Part shown: piece by piece, positions 1-12,239 of the stretch
Numbering within the stretch: the stretch's first letter is position 1
Layout: the number at the start of each line of letters is the position of its first letter
From: Lineus longissimus
Lineage: Eukaryota; Nemertea; Pilidiophora; Heteronemertea; Lineidae
Assembly (NCBI RefSeq): GCF_910592395.1
Contig: NC_088313.1
Span: 2,544,501-2,608,500 of the forward strand
Direction: 5' to 3'
Length of the DNA: 64,000 nt
Made by a program: the position numbers and the translations under genes
Notes under the pieces: generated by a model
What the model saw: the letters and a program-made list of their open reading frames with translations, nothing else
The model's database searches: none
What the model was told of the DNA's origin: nothing

Positions 1-1
1 G

Positions 2-121
2 CAGATTGGTCTAAGTGTCCAGATATACAGTTCTGTCACAGGTAAGACAGCTGTAGACTTCCTGGTGACACGACTCCCGGGATACTATGAGCGCAGCCTC
101 ACTGACCTTGCTAATGGATAG
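2..121 (+). CDS. C-terminal end of an unidentified protein (5' truncated by the window edge)
   Basis: The second reading frame is open from the first base and gives 39 codons ending in TAG at 119-121. The last residues read LPGYYERSLTDLANG. I do not recognise the family; nothing in these residues is diagnostic. I call it coding because the frame runs off the left edge and because an AATAAA signal lies about 410 bases after the stop in otherwise A/T-rich, UTR-like sequence. There is also a GTAAG string at 42-46, so an alternative reading is that an exon ends there and the rest is intron. Confidence is therefore moderate. Confidence 0.45.
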   Translation, partial: QIGLSVQIYSSVTGKTAVDFLVTRLPGYYERSLTDLANG

Positions 122-555
122 GAAAGCTCCTCACTCTCTCAGTCAGTATGTCATGAACAATGAAGGGATTGGTCGAAACAAATCTTCGAAGTGGTAGTTC
201 CTTACCATCATTGTAAGACTATTTTGATAGGTTGTGAGAACATTTTGCCAACTTTGGTTGCGTTTTATGATTTTGAAACCAGTATTATCATCAATGAGAA
301 TCAGATGCTACATGTACATGTAGTATGATGTAGTAATTCTAATGGTTTTTGCATTGAAAGTGACATCTTTATTACACAATGTACATTAATTTTGATAAGA
401 TTTTGCGTGTTTGCTATGATGCAGGTTTGCATTGAAACAGCTTGGTGTCGTAAGCTTTCTATTATACCTTAGTTATCTCTCCTTACCTTGTAATGAGTTT
501 TGTATGAATGTTCTTACATGATCGATGCAAAATAAAGTTATTTCTAAAGCTATTT
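122..555 (+). other. Probable 3' UTR with polyadenylation signal
   Basis: A/T-rich sequence follows the stop codon of the partial gene. A canonical AATAAA lies at 531-536, so cleavage would be expected near 550-560. No open frame of note is present here. The UTR assignment depends on the terminal exon call at 2-121. Confidence 0.4.
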
Positions 556-699
556 CCATGACTTGAGTCATTCTTATGTACTGTTAAGGATGCTGGTCCC
601 AGAAGCAGAACCAGATATGTTGATATGATGCCACCCGTTGCTCTCTCTGAACTGTTTGATGACTGACACCTTTCTGATAGGTGAGAGAAGGAGTAAAAA

Positions 700-775
700 A
701 AATTCCCAGGTGGGATTCGAACTTGCGCCGAATAACACTGCTGTCTTGAAGGCCAGCGTCCTTGGCACTAGCACA
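700..775 (-). repeat. Degenerate tRNA-like sequence (SINE head or tRNA pseudogene)
   Basis: Read on the minus strand this carries a box-B-like GTTCGAATCC (713-722) and, about 36 bases upstream of it, a weak box-A-like TAGTGCCAAGG (758-768). That is the internal RNA polymerase III promoter arrangement of tRNAs and tRNA-derived SINEs. The T stem does not pair, so this is not a functional tRNA. No target duplication was found. Confidence 0.45.
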
Positions 776-2973
776 ACTTTCTGTGACGTCACGTCGAATT
801 TGATTGGTTGAAAGTTTCTAATAGTAAACCTGTTTGGGAAAAAAACTCGCGGCCCGCCCGCGGCCGCCCAACTTCGAGGCTCATTTCGTCAGCCCCGGCG
901 TCAACCTGCCATAGGCCGTGCTGCCATCTATTGGGGCGTGTCCATACTGAGACAGTGAGTATTGACCAAACCTGCTTTAGCACCGCAGGCTGATTTATCG
1001 GCGGTGTGCAAATCCTTAGATAATCTTAAAGGAGGGATACCATCCTAAGATATCAACATCCGAAGTATATTGAAAACCACCCGTTATACGAGGATGGAGG
1101 GATACCGATAGTTACAAACGTTCAGTATAGACGGCAGCAGTGGTACTTAATTTTTAGACGTATAACGTTGTTTGAGAATGCTGAAAGATGTGTTCGCCCC
1201 TATTGAAAATTCATGGTCGTTATCAAACTGTCTGTTTAACGGTATATACATAACACTGAAATCTGGGGAACAACGACAGATGTTACATCGGTACAGAGTT
1301 TCTCCTTAATGCGCAATGGTATTCAAACATTTCTGAGTCTTCTACAACGGCTAAAGATCTTACGGGAAAAGGGTGCGACTTAGCACTTCTTTTCTCAAAT
1401 TCTTTTTTGGCGTCGTCCACCATCATCGCATCAACCAACTGTCGCTACAGCTGTGTGCAGTTTCTTACGGTCTAGTTTGATGATTGACTTCTGGTATGCA
1501 TCTTCTTCACCCAAAGGGTTAATCTCTCAAACGTATTGTAGATACTAACTGTAAATGTGTGTAATACATCATTTCCAAAGTTAATTGGATCATATAGGTT
1601 AGAAACAAAGTGCTGTAAACCACTGATACACTGCGGTAGATGATAAAGCGTTTCCTAGCCAATCCATTTTCATGTCCGATTGCGAAAAACTAAAATCATC
1701 ATGTGGGCTGCCAGCTTTAATAATTGATCCATTCATTTATTTTGCTTTCCTGTATGGTGCGGGGGCGGTTGAATATTGTTCTATTCGGGATATTAAATAT
1801 CACCATCAATGAAATGTGCGCTGTAGTGCATATTGCTTCGATAGTTGGATTAGAAAGAACGAATGTATTTAACATCCGGAGCTAAAGGGTTGAAACTATC
1901 AAGCGATTTTTGAACCTCCGGTGTAATTGACCCGGCCTTCAGTGTTTTTACAAGCCTTGTGCTGCATAGACATAAGCCAGTTAAGGCGAGGATGTGTAAA
2001 AAAGATATATTTTCGTTGGAAGGTATAATCAACCCCACGCAATACCAGGTTCCAGCTGAGGCCAAAATGCTACTATAGTACTACATGCACTAGTACATGA
2101 TTCTAGTTCTTGGTTCTTTCATGCAATAGCATTCCGCGAAGATGACGTCACTGCAGCTGCTGCCCTCTATTTCCCCATCGCTGAATTACAGGCAATGTCG
2201 GACAAATATGCGGTTTCGTAATGGATTCAGGCTTTCTAACTAGGGCAGTTAGATTCAATCTGGCACATGTCCGAGTGTTGGAAATACTACATAATTGTTC
2301 TGAATATTTCTTTCTCTGACTCTATGGTATCATTCATGCTAAAAACAATGCAGGGTCAAAGATAATTGACTTTGAAATAAGCTCAAATGCGTAGAAAGAA
2401 GTGTCGATGTCCGCCTGTCACGTGACTAAAACGTCATCAATATCTTATGCAAATGACCTTGTGAGCTATAAATAGTAACTTCGCGGGATGCTATTTGATC
2501 TATCTTACCGAGTATTCTTTGCGCTAGGGCCGAGGCATCTCTCAGCGACGAAGCTGCATTGTGTACTCCCCAGTCCGCTGTACCGGGAGAGAACCAGATG
2601 ACCTTTGGCTTTGGGCTGTGTCATTGCTGGATGGCGGGGCACTGAAGAAAACATTTTGTTAAACTCTTGATGGTAACAGACATCATCCACTTGTTTGTCC
2701 CGCAGAGGGATCAGTCAAGATATAAGGCGGAGTGATTGCAGCATGCTAACGCGGTCAAATGGCTATTCTCAATGGGCTGGCCATTCGACACTTATTCCTT
2801 CATCCCACAAAACGCAACAAGATTAATCGCGCATAAGCTTAGAATACAAGAAATAAATCGAAATAAACGTCAACAGTAGCCCAGTATAAAAAGTCCTGGG
2901 AAGCAATAAAGATGGCGATAGCCCAAGCTAATCTGATGAGAGACGACCCCAGGATAATGATAGCATTATTTAC
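776..2973. other. Gene-free stretch
   Basis: No exon can be supported here. A short GC-rich, CpG-rich patch lies at about 848-915. A good TATA-box string (TATAAATA, 2467-2474) has no recognisable gene behind it. Isolated TGACGTCA octamers occur near 784 and 2143. Short open frames are at chance level. Confidence 0.5.
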
Positions 2974-3315
2974 TTAGACCAGTGTCTTAGGTTGAAAGAT
3001 CGCTCTCAAGCCCGGGATAATGCTTGTGTGATATCGCTCGTGGGCTGGTTCTGCAAACAGCCAGGCCGTCATATAACCATGATGGTACATACATCCCACA
3101 GTGTATGTCAACCTCCTCAGCAAAGGTCTCCATTTAGCAGCTAGCATATTATAAATAGTTGCTCTTAATCCCACGCATCCGAAATAATGTTCCAGTCCGC
3201 GGACCTGTGGAAACATCCTCTTGCAACTTCTCCAAACAGGGTTAATGAAAACTCTTTGAACTGCAATAAACAATGCAATATACGAGGCCTGCCTGAAATT
3301 CGCAAGCCATGCCAA
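2974..3315 (-). other. Unassigned 113-codon open frame, coding status unknown
   Basis: A minus-strand frame starts at an ATG at 3315 and ends at 2974. The hypothetical product is rich in hydrophobic and basic residues (Trp, Tyr, Arg, Leu) and resembles no family I recognise. No clear splice sites, Kozak context or polyadenylation signal support it. It may be one exon of a gene or a chance frame; chance is more likely. Confidence 0.12.
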
Positions 3316-4635
3316 AAACAGCCTTCCAACACTGGTGAAAATCGTTATCAGAGAACGGTATCAGTGTAATACTACCAGTGGCGGCGCATGATGTCACGTT
3401 GGCACATTATCATCCTGGCCAGGTTAATCACACGCCCAAGTTGTCCATTTAAGACTGAGTTGTGACCTCTTGGAATTGATTTTATAGAAGGCAACCCAAA
3501 GTGAAGCTCTAGATGCAGTTGCCTTCGACTGCATTGCCGCCAATTGCTGACGAGAGAAGAAAAAATGTGTATAATTTTACTGTCTAAAAAGCCCCTTCCT
3601 CTCATCAGATTTTGAGCTCAAGAATCTGCTAGTCGTAATTTTAAAATGGAGTTCACCATTTCTCAGCAAGGGCATAGAATTAGACTCGTGTCACTTTGCC
3701 ATAATGATGTATTAGATTGATTTATAGACGTGTTACAACACACAAGAGACATAACGTAACACACGATGAATTTTATAAACGTCAACACATCAAAACAGTG
3801 CATATCCAAATATAACGCTATGTAACTTCCGTCTTGACCCTCAATGTACATGACATCGACATTGCTCAGCTTCTAGACAACGCGCATCAATAGGGGCGGA
3901 GGCTACGGAGGCAATACCGCTGGAAGTACGAATTGGTAACTTGTAGCTTGTCTCATCTGTCCTTGGTGATGTTTTAATCGAGATGAACACACAATAGGAC
4001 CGAGTAACATGAGATTTCCTGTTTGAACATCACGGATACTGCTTCCTTCTTCTTGCATAACCTCTTACAAAGGATTACATCACCTAGATATAATGCACAA
4101 CGCTGACAACACGTTGACTAATTAGTCAACAAGTCAAAAACCGTGCACTTCCAAATAAAACCGTCTGGTCCAGCAAACTGATAAAAGTTATGCAATTTGA
4201 TTTTGGCCTCTTACAAGTATAGGTCACCTCTCTTCGAAATTTCAAATGCTGCTACATGTCCGGTTCCCTTTACAAATTATGTCCGGATTGATATGAATCT
4301 TATACAAAAGCATTCTTCGTATCAAAGATCACTTAGGAATTTTCAGTTTTACACGAAGTAGACAAATTCGCACCATATTTGTCAACTTCCAACATTCCTT
4401 GATTGACTGTATGACCTTTTTTTGTTGTTGTCCTTCCCTCCTATAAAAAGGAGAGCGCATTCTTGGGAATATTGCGGTGTCAGGCTCAAGGAATTTGCAG
4501 TCTTCAGGCTGCAGAAAAGCCCGTTGCCCGTTTTTGGCGTACACTAGTGCAGCTCGAGAAGAATAAAAGTATGCGGGTCAAGATGTATATATTGATCAAT
4601 CGAAAAGGGTAACTTTTCTTGACAGAAGGCGCTCC
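3316..4635. other. Gene-free stretch
   Basis: I see only short open frames with no family resemblance or splice-site support. No repeat structure stood out. Confidence 0.4.
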
Positions 4636-5025
4636 TCAAAGTGTCAACGCCATTTCTGACTTGCATAGTTGGTGGTATTGCTTGCTCCGTTCGCTCAGCG
4701 GGTCTCTCTGCATGACTTTCCTTTTACGAGTAAAATTGACAGGTGTTTTGCAGTACCCCAGCAGGCGACTATTATTATGAGAGACCTTTACACGTATGAT
4801 AGTCGATCCTCCCGTTGTGTTGTTCGCTCTAAGAACTATCTCTTTATCATTGACTCCCAAAGAAAACAATTTTGAAAACATTTCAAAAGACGACACCGGA
4901 ACGGCTGACCACATCCGACGCCCCCGCCATCGCAGACGACAAGCCTCGCACCAAGGGACTCGAGGTGTTTGTATGTATACAAATGAATAGGGAAGTGGAA
5001 AGGGACGCGACTGACAGACCACCAC
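4636..5025 (-). other. Unassigned 129-codon open frame in a locally CpG-rich patch
   Basis: The patch at about 4,880-5,060 is richer in G, C and CpG than its surroundings, and several frames on both strands are open through it. That is what locally raised GC would produce by itself. The minus-strand frame is the longest at 129 codons. I recognise no domain and do not claim a protein. Confidence 0.12.
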
Positions 5026-5099
5026 GAAGTGTCAGTCCGCTATCTCTGACGCCTCTTGGCGTGAAAGAAGACATTGTGCCCTAAACCTTGCTCTGTACC

Positions 5100-8000
5100 C
5101 TGGCCACACGTTGCTTTATGAGCATGTCACAAATAGCAAAAGACCGCAATAAAGAAATACAATGCAGAAATCTCATTGAGATGATTTCTGCGACACTTCC
5201 GCGGCGACATTTTACACATGGGTGATCGCCTTTGCTGGTTTCCCTGAACCCAATCCAGGATTAATTGTCGAGAAATATGAAATTACATGCCTTATTCTGA
5301 ATAGATATATACATTTTATTGAAATTAATACGGAAATGATACTAGAGTACATTCTATTGTCGAAGATATGACCGCGAGTCCCTGTCCGTCTCGTGCGTGC
5401 ATGGCTGTGGTCCATTGGTTAAAGCAGTACAATTATTGTCAATATTTGATACTGATTCGCAAGTCAAGTCACACTTAACGCAGTACTATAGAGATACATG
5501 TACCCAAGATTCACGGCCGATCCACAAATGCCGAGCCAGAACGGACATTCTGGCGATTGGACAACTTGGCGTGCCACGCCCATTTCTCCAAATCGACTTG
5601 AAGCGTATTGCCACATTGATCTTATGATTTCAAGGGTCATTAATATAGGTATAATATTACGGGAGAGGCAGAGTTTTAATGAGTCATATGGGTTCAAATA
5701 GGGATCATCATGCAAACATCGACAATGACATACATGTAGTTGCCATTAGAAAGTGTGCCAAATCCAGTCACTCAAGAGGGTTTAATTCAAAGGTGCTTAT
5801 TCCATTAAAGGCAGTGCTGTAGTTTTATACTGAATTTGAATTCAGTGAGCTTGACTTTCCTTTCCGCTTTAAAGTAACACTATGTATCTATAAGCATGTT
5901 GTCACACTCATGCCTCTATAAACATTACTCACTTACCCAAGGCAAGTCACTTTAACAGTTCCGGAACACCTCTGAAAAAGTGATGTACGAACAGAGATCC
6001 CCCCCCCCCCCCCCAGAGAATGATACCATTTAGACTAATACTATGCTTGCTCTCTGTTGCACCAACACGTTATTCTGGTTACAACGGCCAATACCTATTG
6101 AAATGTTAGCATCATTTACTAATCAATAAAATAGATATTATAGATATTGGTGAAGTAATAATTTGCCTTTAATTGTGATCAAATTATAGTGGACACTTCG
6201 TCTATTTACCTAAGTTCTGTGTCGGATATAATCATAAACATCAATGGGACAGGCGTATCTAATAACTTCCGGCCATTTCCGGTCACTAAAGCCTACACGT
6301 ACTTAAGATTAAGAAGGGCACGCACCTATATTTGGCTTAACATCTACAAGTTTGAGGTGACATTTACGTTCAATTAATTTGACACTATAGCAGAAGTCGG
6401 TAAAATATTGTGTTAAATTCGTTTTAAGATTTCTGATATAGGCTTGGTAGGCGAGAACTGAGTTTCCCCGCGTGACCTGAAGAATTTTAGTGAATTAGAC
6501 TGACACCAAACCCACGAAGGATAGACGGATGCAGGCCCGGCCATCTTTGGTACGCAACGCACTGCGCATCGAAAGTAAGGTTCCTCTGCTGCATCGTAAG
6601 CCATTTCAACAATTTCGGGGTAAACTTTCAAACAGCCATCTTTCGTTGTGACTCACTGGTGTCCTCCTCTTGGCTTTTCGTCAATACATTAACAACGCTT
6701 TCATGACACAAATTGACGTTTCAAAAAGCTTAGTTTTATGGGTTTTTTTTACAGTGATCGGGTCACAGAAGAGTGTCGGTATGACGAGAGTCTTCCAATG
6801 ACTGAGTCCCAAGAGAAGGCCACGAATCGTGGGAACGGGGCAAGCCCAAAAAGTGATGTCCCTGAGGAAAATGACAGGAAGTTTCACTTTTTTTGATCAA
6901 AGTGAACGCCTCACATGTACCAGCCTTATCTAATTACCTTATTTTCCACAAGTTAATCTATTCAGCAAACTTGAACAAATTACACAAATTTAGTAGGTAG
7001 GGCATAATCCTTGAGAGATGATATCAACACTTGTTGTTTTATGGACCCTCAGTGGATAATAGGCCTATTTACTAAAGCAATTGTTTTAGGATGTTTGTAG
7101 TAAGTTGTGTCATTAGTAAATGAGAGTCAATAAAGGGAAAACCTTACAACTGATTAACGAAAAGAACCCATATTCTTGTTGAGAGGACATCGCCGAATAC
7201 CTTCCGGTCCCTATGAAGATTGCCACTGTGGGAAATGGCAACGACCCAGGTCCCCACATCTGGGAATTAGTTGACAACAAGAAAGAAGATGAGTGTGCCA
7301 GTGTTGGTTACAAAACTTGCTTTGAACCAGCGGGCCTTGATGCCTTATGCCAGAGAGCTTTCTGGATTAGACCATTTCATGCCAGAACGTTGCTTGTCGA
7401 CGTTTCTTCTCAGTTCATATCATTTTTTCAACTTCAAAACAAAGTATCTTCGCAATCCATGTGCCTATCGCGATATGTATATTTTTCAAGACTCAATTCT
7501 GATTTGGACGAAACGATGAAAAAAATCATTGTCATAAAGGGTTAAGTGTGATACACTTGGGTCTTACTCCATACAGCATTCGTCTACACTACACATTTGA
7601 ATAGAAGAGTGAAGTATGGCATAAGATCAATCAAGTTAAAACTAATTCTGTCTGGTAAGTTAATTTACTTTGATAAGAGCATTTGACTGTTCCGTAGCTG
7701 AATAAATGAGAGCATTATTGGTTACATTTTAAAAGGAATGTGTGATTCATGTGTTGAATCTGATATGGATGATGAAATCACGAAGGATGTCAACGGTAAA
7801 GCAAATACAGTGTATACGAAATTGAGATCATGGTGTCACGACAGAATAATGTATTCTTTAAAGAGATTCCCTCACCGCATGCTTCGATGAGGTTTAACGG
7901 CCAGGTTAAAGAGGCGAGGCAATAGAAATTTCATTTTCTCATGAAAGTTTCAATCATCCCTATGATTCATGCATGAGTAAATCCAGACAGTTGCGAAAAC

Positions 8001-10800
8001 CTTAGAATTCCCGTCATCATATACAATCGATTGATTTAAGGTATAAGCTTAATAATCTTAGCCATGAATTCACCTAATTGGTAAATGAAATATATTAGGG
8101 TCCCTGTAACCTTGCAGTCTGCAGAAAGAGTTAACGTACACCGGGAAAAATGTGGTCATTATGGCTGAGAAAACTCCGGCGTTGGTCTATGAAATACCAC
8201 ACTTCTTCTTAACGCCTCTGAACCTCCCAACTTTTACATTTTTATTCAGTTTTTGAAAAGCAGTCTACTTTGAGTAACCGACACCAGTACAATTCGGTTG
8301 GATTTAAAAGATACACTTATAGCACCATCACTGTCTAATTCACCCTTGGCATTAAGACTGCCACAGTATCTTTAAGTGACAATATCGGCGGGGGAGTTAT
8401 GATGTGGCCATTAATTAAGTAAGGGTTCACCTAAAAGTCTCCTCAAAGCCAATATGCCAGAACCCAGACTGTATACTTTGATCGATTAGCAAGTGGTCTT
8501 AGCGTAACATGTCTTAAATAGATTCTGCGGGATGTGCATGAATTCGCATTTTAATTATCAGATGATCTTGCGTCTCATCTTGACAGCCACTATATCTCCT
8601 TGCTGTAAACTGTACATTTCAAGGGAGTATATAGAATTATGAGTGTCGGGATTTTAGCGCCTAGGGATCTGAGGACAGTTAGGCAATAATCTGTCACAAT
8701 CACAGGGTATTCACATGACGCGTACCGTATTTCTTTCTCGAAAAGATCATCATCACTGAATGTAATGTTCTTCAATACTTTTGCGGTGGTTTTGCCATTG
8801 GTTTTGACTTCTTTTCGATATCAACTAATGTGTTCCTTCTTCCAACAAAAGATATTTCAATTTCGAGGATTAGTTTGAAACGCATGCTAGCATCACTTAA
8901 TAGGTTTTGGCAACAATCCTTTCTCAAGCAATCCGAGCAGGCCTACTACTGTCTACTGGTCTGTTTTAGTTTGGTTAATTTGTTTGCTTTTTGTCTTAAA
9001 AAGTTTCATTTTCACTAGTTTCCGTGGAAAGGGTTATATGGTGCACATGTATTAAATCCAGGGGATGAGACCGTGGGTAAACTTGTACTTGTGCGGTAAA
9101 TCGCTCAAAGGAGCAGAAGGAATTATTGGCCTACCACAAATTAGCTCGAAATCGTAGGCAAAATATTGTGACACCGTTCAATAAGCGCCGATGAAAGTTG
9201 GACCTCGACACATCCGGACTAGCGGCGCTTTGTGATGTCTTGAAAATCCTTGTCCTTGGTGTCGGAAGGTCTGGAGGGGCGATTGCCTACTTATGTGTCA
9301 TTAACGCCTCAAAACCAGAAGGTGTGACCAGTTAATATAAAACGCGTCCTTAAACACCTCTTAAGTGATCATTCAGATCGGTATTGGTCACTTAGTTCAA
9401 AGACGCCGGCGACAAATTGGATGTGTACGGTTAAGACAGATTTCCTCCTCTCGCGACAAAATCAACAATTTCACGACACGATAATCTCAAACGGGCTATG
9501 ACTATTGTAAATGATATGGCAGTGTCTGCCCCTGTATTGTGCTCATGTTGTTGGTAAACTCAGGGGGGCTTTGTCGCTGTGTTGTTGACCACCCCCGCCA
9601 CTGTCCGCGGTCACCGCCTACCTGACGCGACAATTTTTGCACTGCCGGAGGTCACCGACTTCACGTAGATACCTGTCTTTCCAGCAAGGCATTTTCGTGA
9701 TTTTTTTTCTGAACCTTTAAAGCGAAATACATGTAATACCACGTATCAAGGAAGCTTCAAATCCTTGTACCTTGTCTTCGAACCGCCTTGATGTCGTTCC
9801 ATCCCATATAAAAAAGTGAATAGATCTGTGGCAGCGGTAGAATAGTGGCGCTAATAGATGTATTATGTTGGCCGCTCGGACGTGTTGACTGCTTTGTCTT
9901 CAGAAAGTGAAGCAAAAAATATGAAATTCTAACCGGATCCCATGTCGGCATCCTTTCATGTACGTTATGCCTAAAACATGAAAAATTGGAACTCAAAGTT
10001 GTGTACTTAGTACCACCGGAAGCGGTCCTAAACCCCGATTATTTTCTTAATTGTCAAAGTCAAATTGCTGTGGTATATGGCTTAGAGGTAGACAACTTTC
10101 TCAGAAAGTTGAAAATATCCGTTTTATATTTCGCACGCTTCTGCTAGCTTATACCACATCAGAAGACAGCGCACTTTTATAGTTTGTGTGGTCTAACCAC
10201 GAGCCTAAAGCGACGAGGCGTGATGAGTATTATTGTTCGTGATATTAGCGACACTATTGTTGTTTTTGTGCGCACCGCCATTGATGTTATTGTCCCAGAA
10301 TGACTTTCACAAATTTGTAGGTCACATCTGGTTCCTGCTATGAATCAAAAATCGAAAATATATGGTTCTCAGACACATTAGTATGAGGAAACCCTATAAG
10401 TATATCAGGAATAACGAAGCGGCATCGTCAGATCTTTCCTTTCAAGTTCACCGCTTTTTCCGTGAGGGCGGCTGACACTTCAAGTATTCAAGGAAATTTG
10501 CCTAAAAGGGTCAGATGTTAAGAATAAAATATGGAACTCAACTCGGAAATAAATTTTTCGTGACTGGTTGACGTCAAAGTATACGAATCGCTTCATATAG
10601 TTGATCTTTGATACATCTGTATGAACTTATAGTATAGTTGGCACAATTCATAAAGCCCTCCAACGAGCTCTTCAAACAATTCTCTAGAAATACATGTATT
10701 GAAAGCCAGTTTAATGAATGTCAATGCTTCGTTAATGAATACTAGCTCGATATATCATATGGAATTACTGAAAGATTTGCCTGTCAATAGCTGCTTGAAT
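5100..10800. other. Gene-free stretch
   Basis: A 9-bp-stem hairpin lies at 5163-5190 and a run of 16 C lies at 5999-6014. A 110-codon plus-strand frame at 7213-7545 has no recognisable domain and no splice context. Nothing else is supportable. Confidence 0.4.
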
Positions 10801-10869
10801 CATCTTACAAGTGGATTATACGCTAATCACTGACGAGCGTTTAATGCAAATTTATCTTTTTGTTAAGAT

Positions 10870-10905
10870 GTCGTCGTCGTCGTCATCGTCATCGTCATCA
10901 TCGTC
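10870..10905. repeat. (TCG/TCA)n microsatellite
   Basis: Tandem trinucleotides TCG and TCA run for about 12 units. They create a poly-serine stretch inside an otherwise unremarkable open frame (10811-11167), which I treat as a by-product of the repeat. Confidence 0.85.
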
Positions 10906-12185
10906 TGGGACAGATGATGATCATAATGAAGCTATAATGGTTGCCTTTCCTTCTTCAAAATCAAGCCTCCACTCAGAAACAAGAGGAGAAAGTAGAATTG
11001 AGTATCGTTTGTCTAACCCGCGCCCTTCATCTTCGAAGTCTTCACCTTCTTACTCATTTTTCTTGGAGGTAGTACGGAACATTTTTTTCGAACGAGTCGT
11101 TAAGGTACAGAGCAATCAGCAGAGCAATATATCAATATATCAACCCTGCTACGGCTGTGGTGATTAGGGCGTCCGTTGGCGTCCTCATCATTGGGGTATA
11201 AGTGTGGGAGAAGAGTAAGGGCATCAATTAACATTGTCAGGTCTCGTTCAAGAATCAATAAAAGGGCCTAATACATGGTAACAACCTGGGGTAAAGAAGG
11301 TCATGATTGAAGACTCATAGCTGAAGCATCGAAATAGCCAATTCATAGCTATTTTGACCCAAAATAACCCACTGCCGCAGTGGGTCCTTAGTCATGAACA
11401 TGACTATGATGACTAATGGAACGAACTAAAGCTACCTTTTTTAGAAGATCCGTTTAACTTACGAGTTTCTGTCTCAAATTACATGTTTGTCGGTCTTGAC
11501 TATTAAAGTTCGTCTTATTTCTTTGATTCAGCTTTTAGTTAAATGTAATGTTTAACAAGTTCGGTGTTCAGTCGTTTGTGTGACTAACAAGGGTAGAATA
11601 GTGCCAACTTGGCAATATCCGAGCTAATTGACAAGTTTGCAGTGTCAATCATTGCACCGCGAAGTATACACTCAAACGTTTCTCACGGCACGAAACCTTT
11701 TAGAAACTCAAATCACTTAATTTGGAGAGAAACAAACTTAAATATAGACGCATGTTTGGTTAAGAGGCCATCTACCGTTTGCAAAAAAGCCCCTTGGTTT
11801 AGTGCAAACAATTATAGGGCCTAAAAACAGGTGTCCCTTTTTCTATTTTGGCAAAACACATCCTTCATGATCAAAACATACCCTCACTGACCTGAAGGTA
11901 AACACCAATTTGGCCCAATGACCGAAAACTGTTGACCCTCTTGTGGGTGCAAACATGTGTTCGGGGTCCTTTGATAGAATTTGCCACATATACCCTTCCC
12001 GCAAAATAAATAAATTGGTTGTCGGTACATTTTCTTATCGGTGTTTATTATTTTCGTAAAACACATCCTACAGTTAACAAAGCTCTTGTCAAACAGTAAG
12101 CACATTCTCAGATATACCAGAAATATCGTAAAACGTCTGAAAAAACATCGTGTGCTCAGTCACTCGATGATTTTGATGAACATGC
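10906..12185. other. Gene-free stretch
   Basis: Only short open frames without homology or splice support. No repeat was noted. Confidence 0.4.
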
Positions 12186-12239
12186 TGATGATGACGATGA
12201 CGATGTCGACGACGATGACGATGATGACGATGACGATGG
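12186..12239. repeat. (GATGAC)-type microsatellite
   Basis: Tandem GAT/GAC trinucleotides, slightly degenerate. The complement of this tract gives the serine-rich frame seen on the minus strand between 12156 and 12419, which I do not consider a gene. Confidence 0.85.

Noticed and set aside
2467-2474. TATAAATA promoter box
   Set aside because: No exon or start site is recognisable downstream; similar strings at 14546-14553 and 26537-26544 also lack genes.
10811-11167. 118-codon frame with a poly-serine tract
   Set aside because: The serine run is a TCG/TCA microsatellite; the rest has no family resemblance or splice support.
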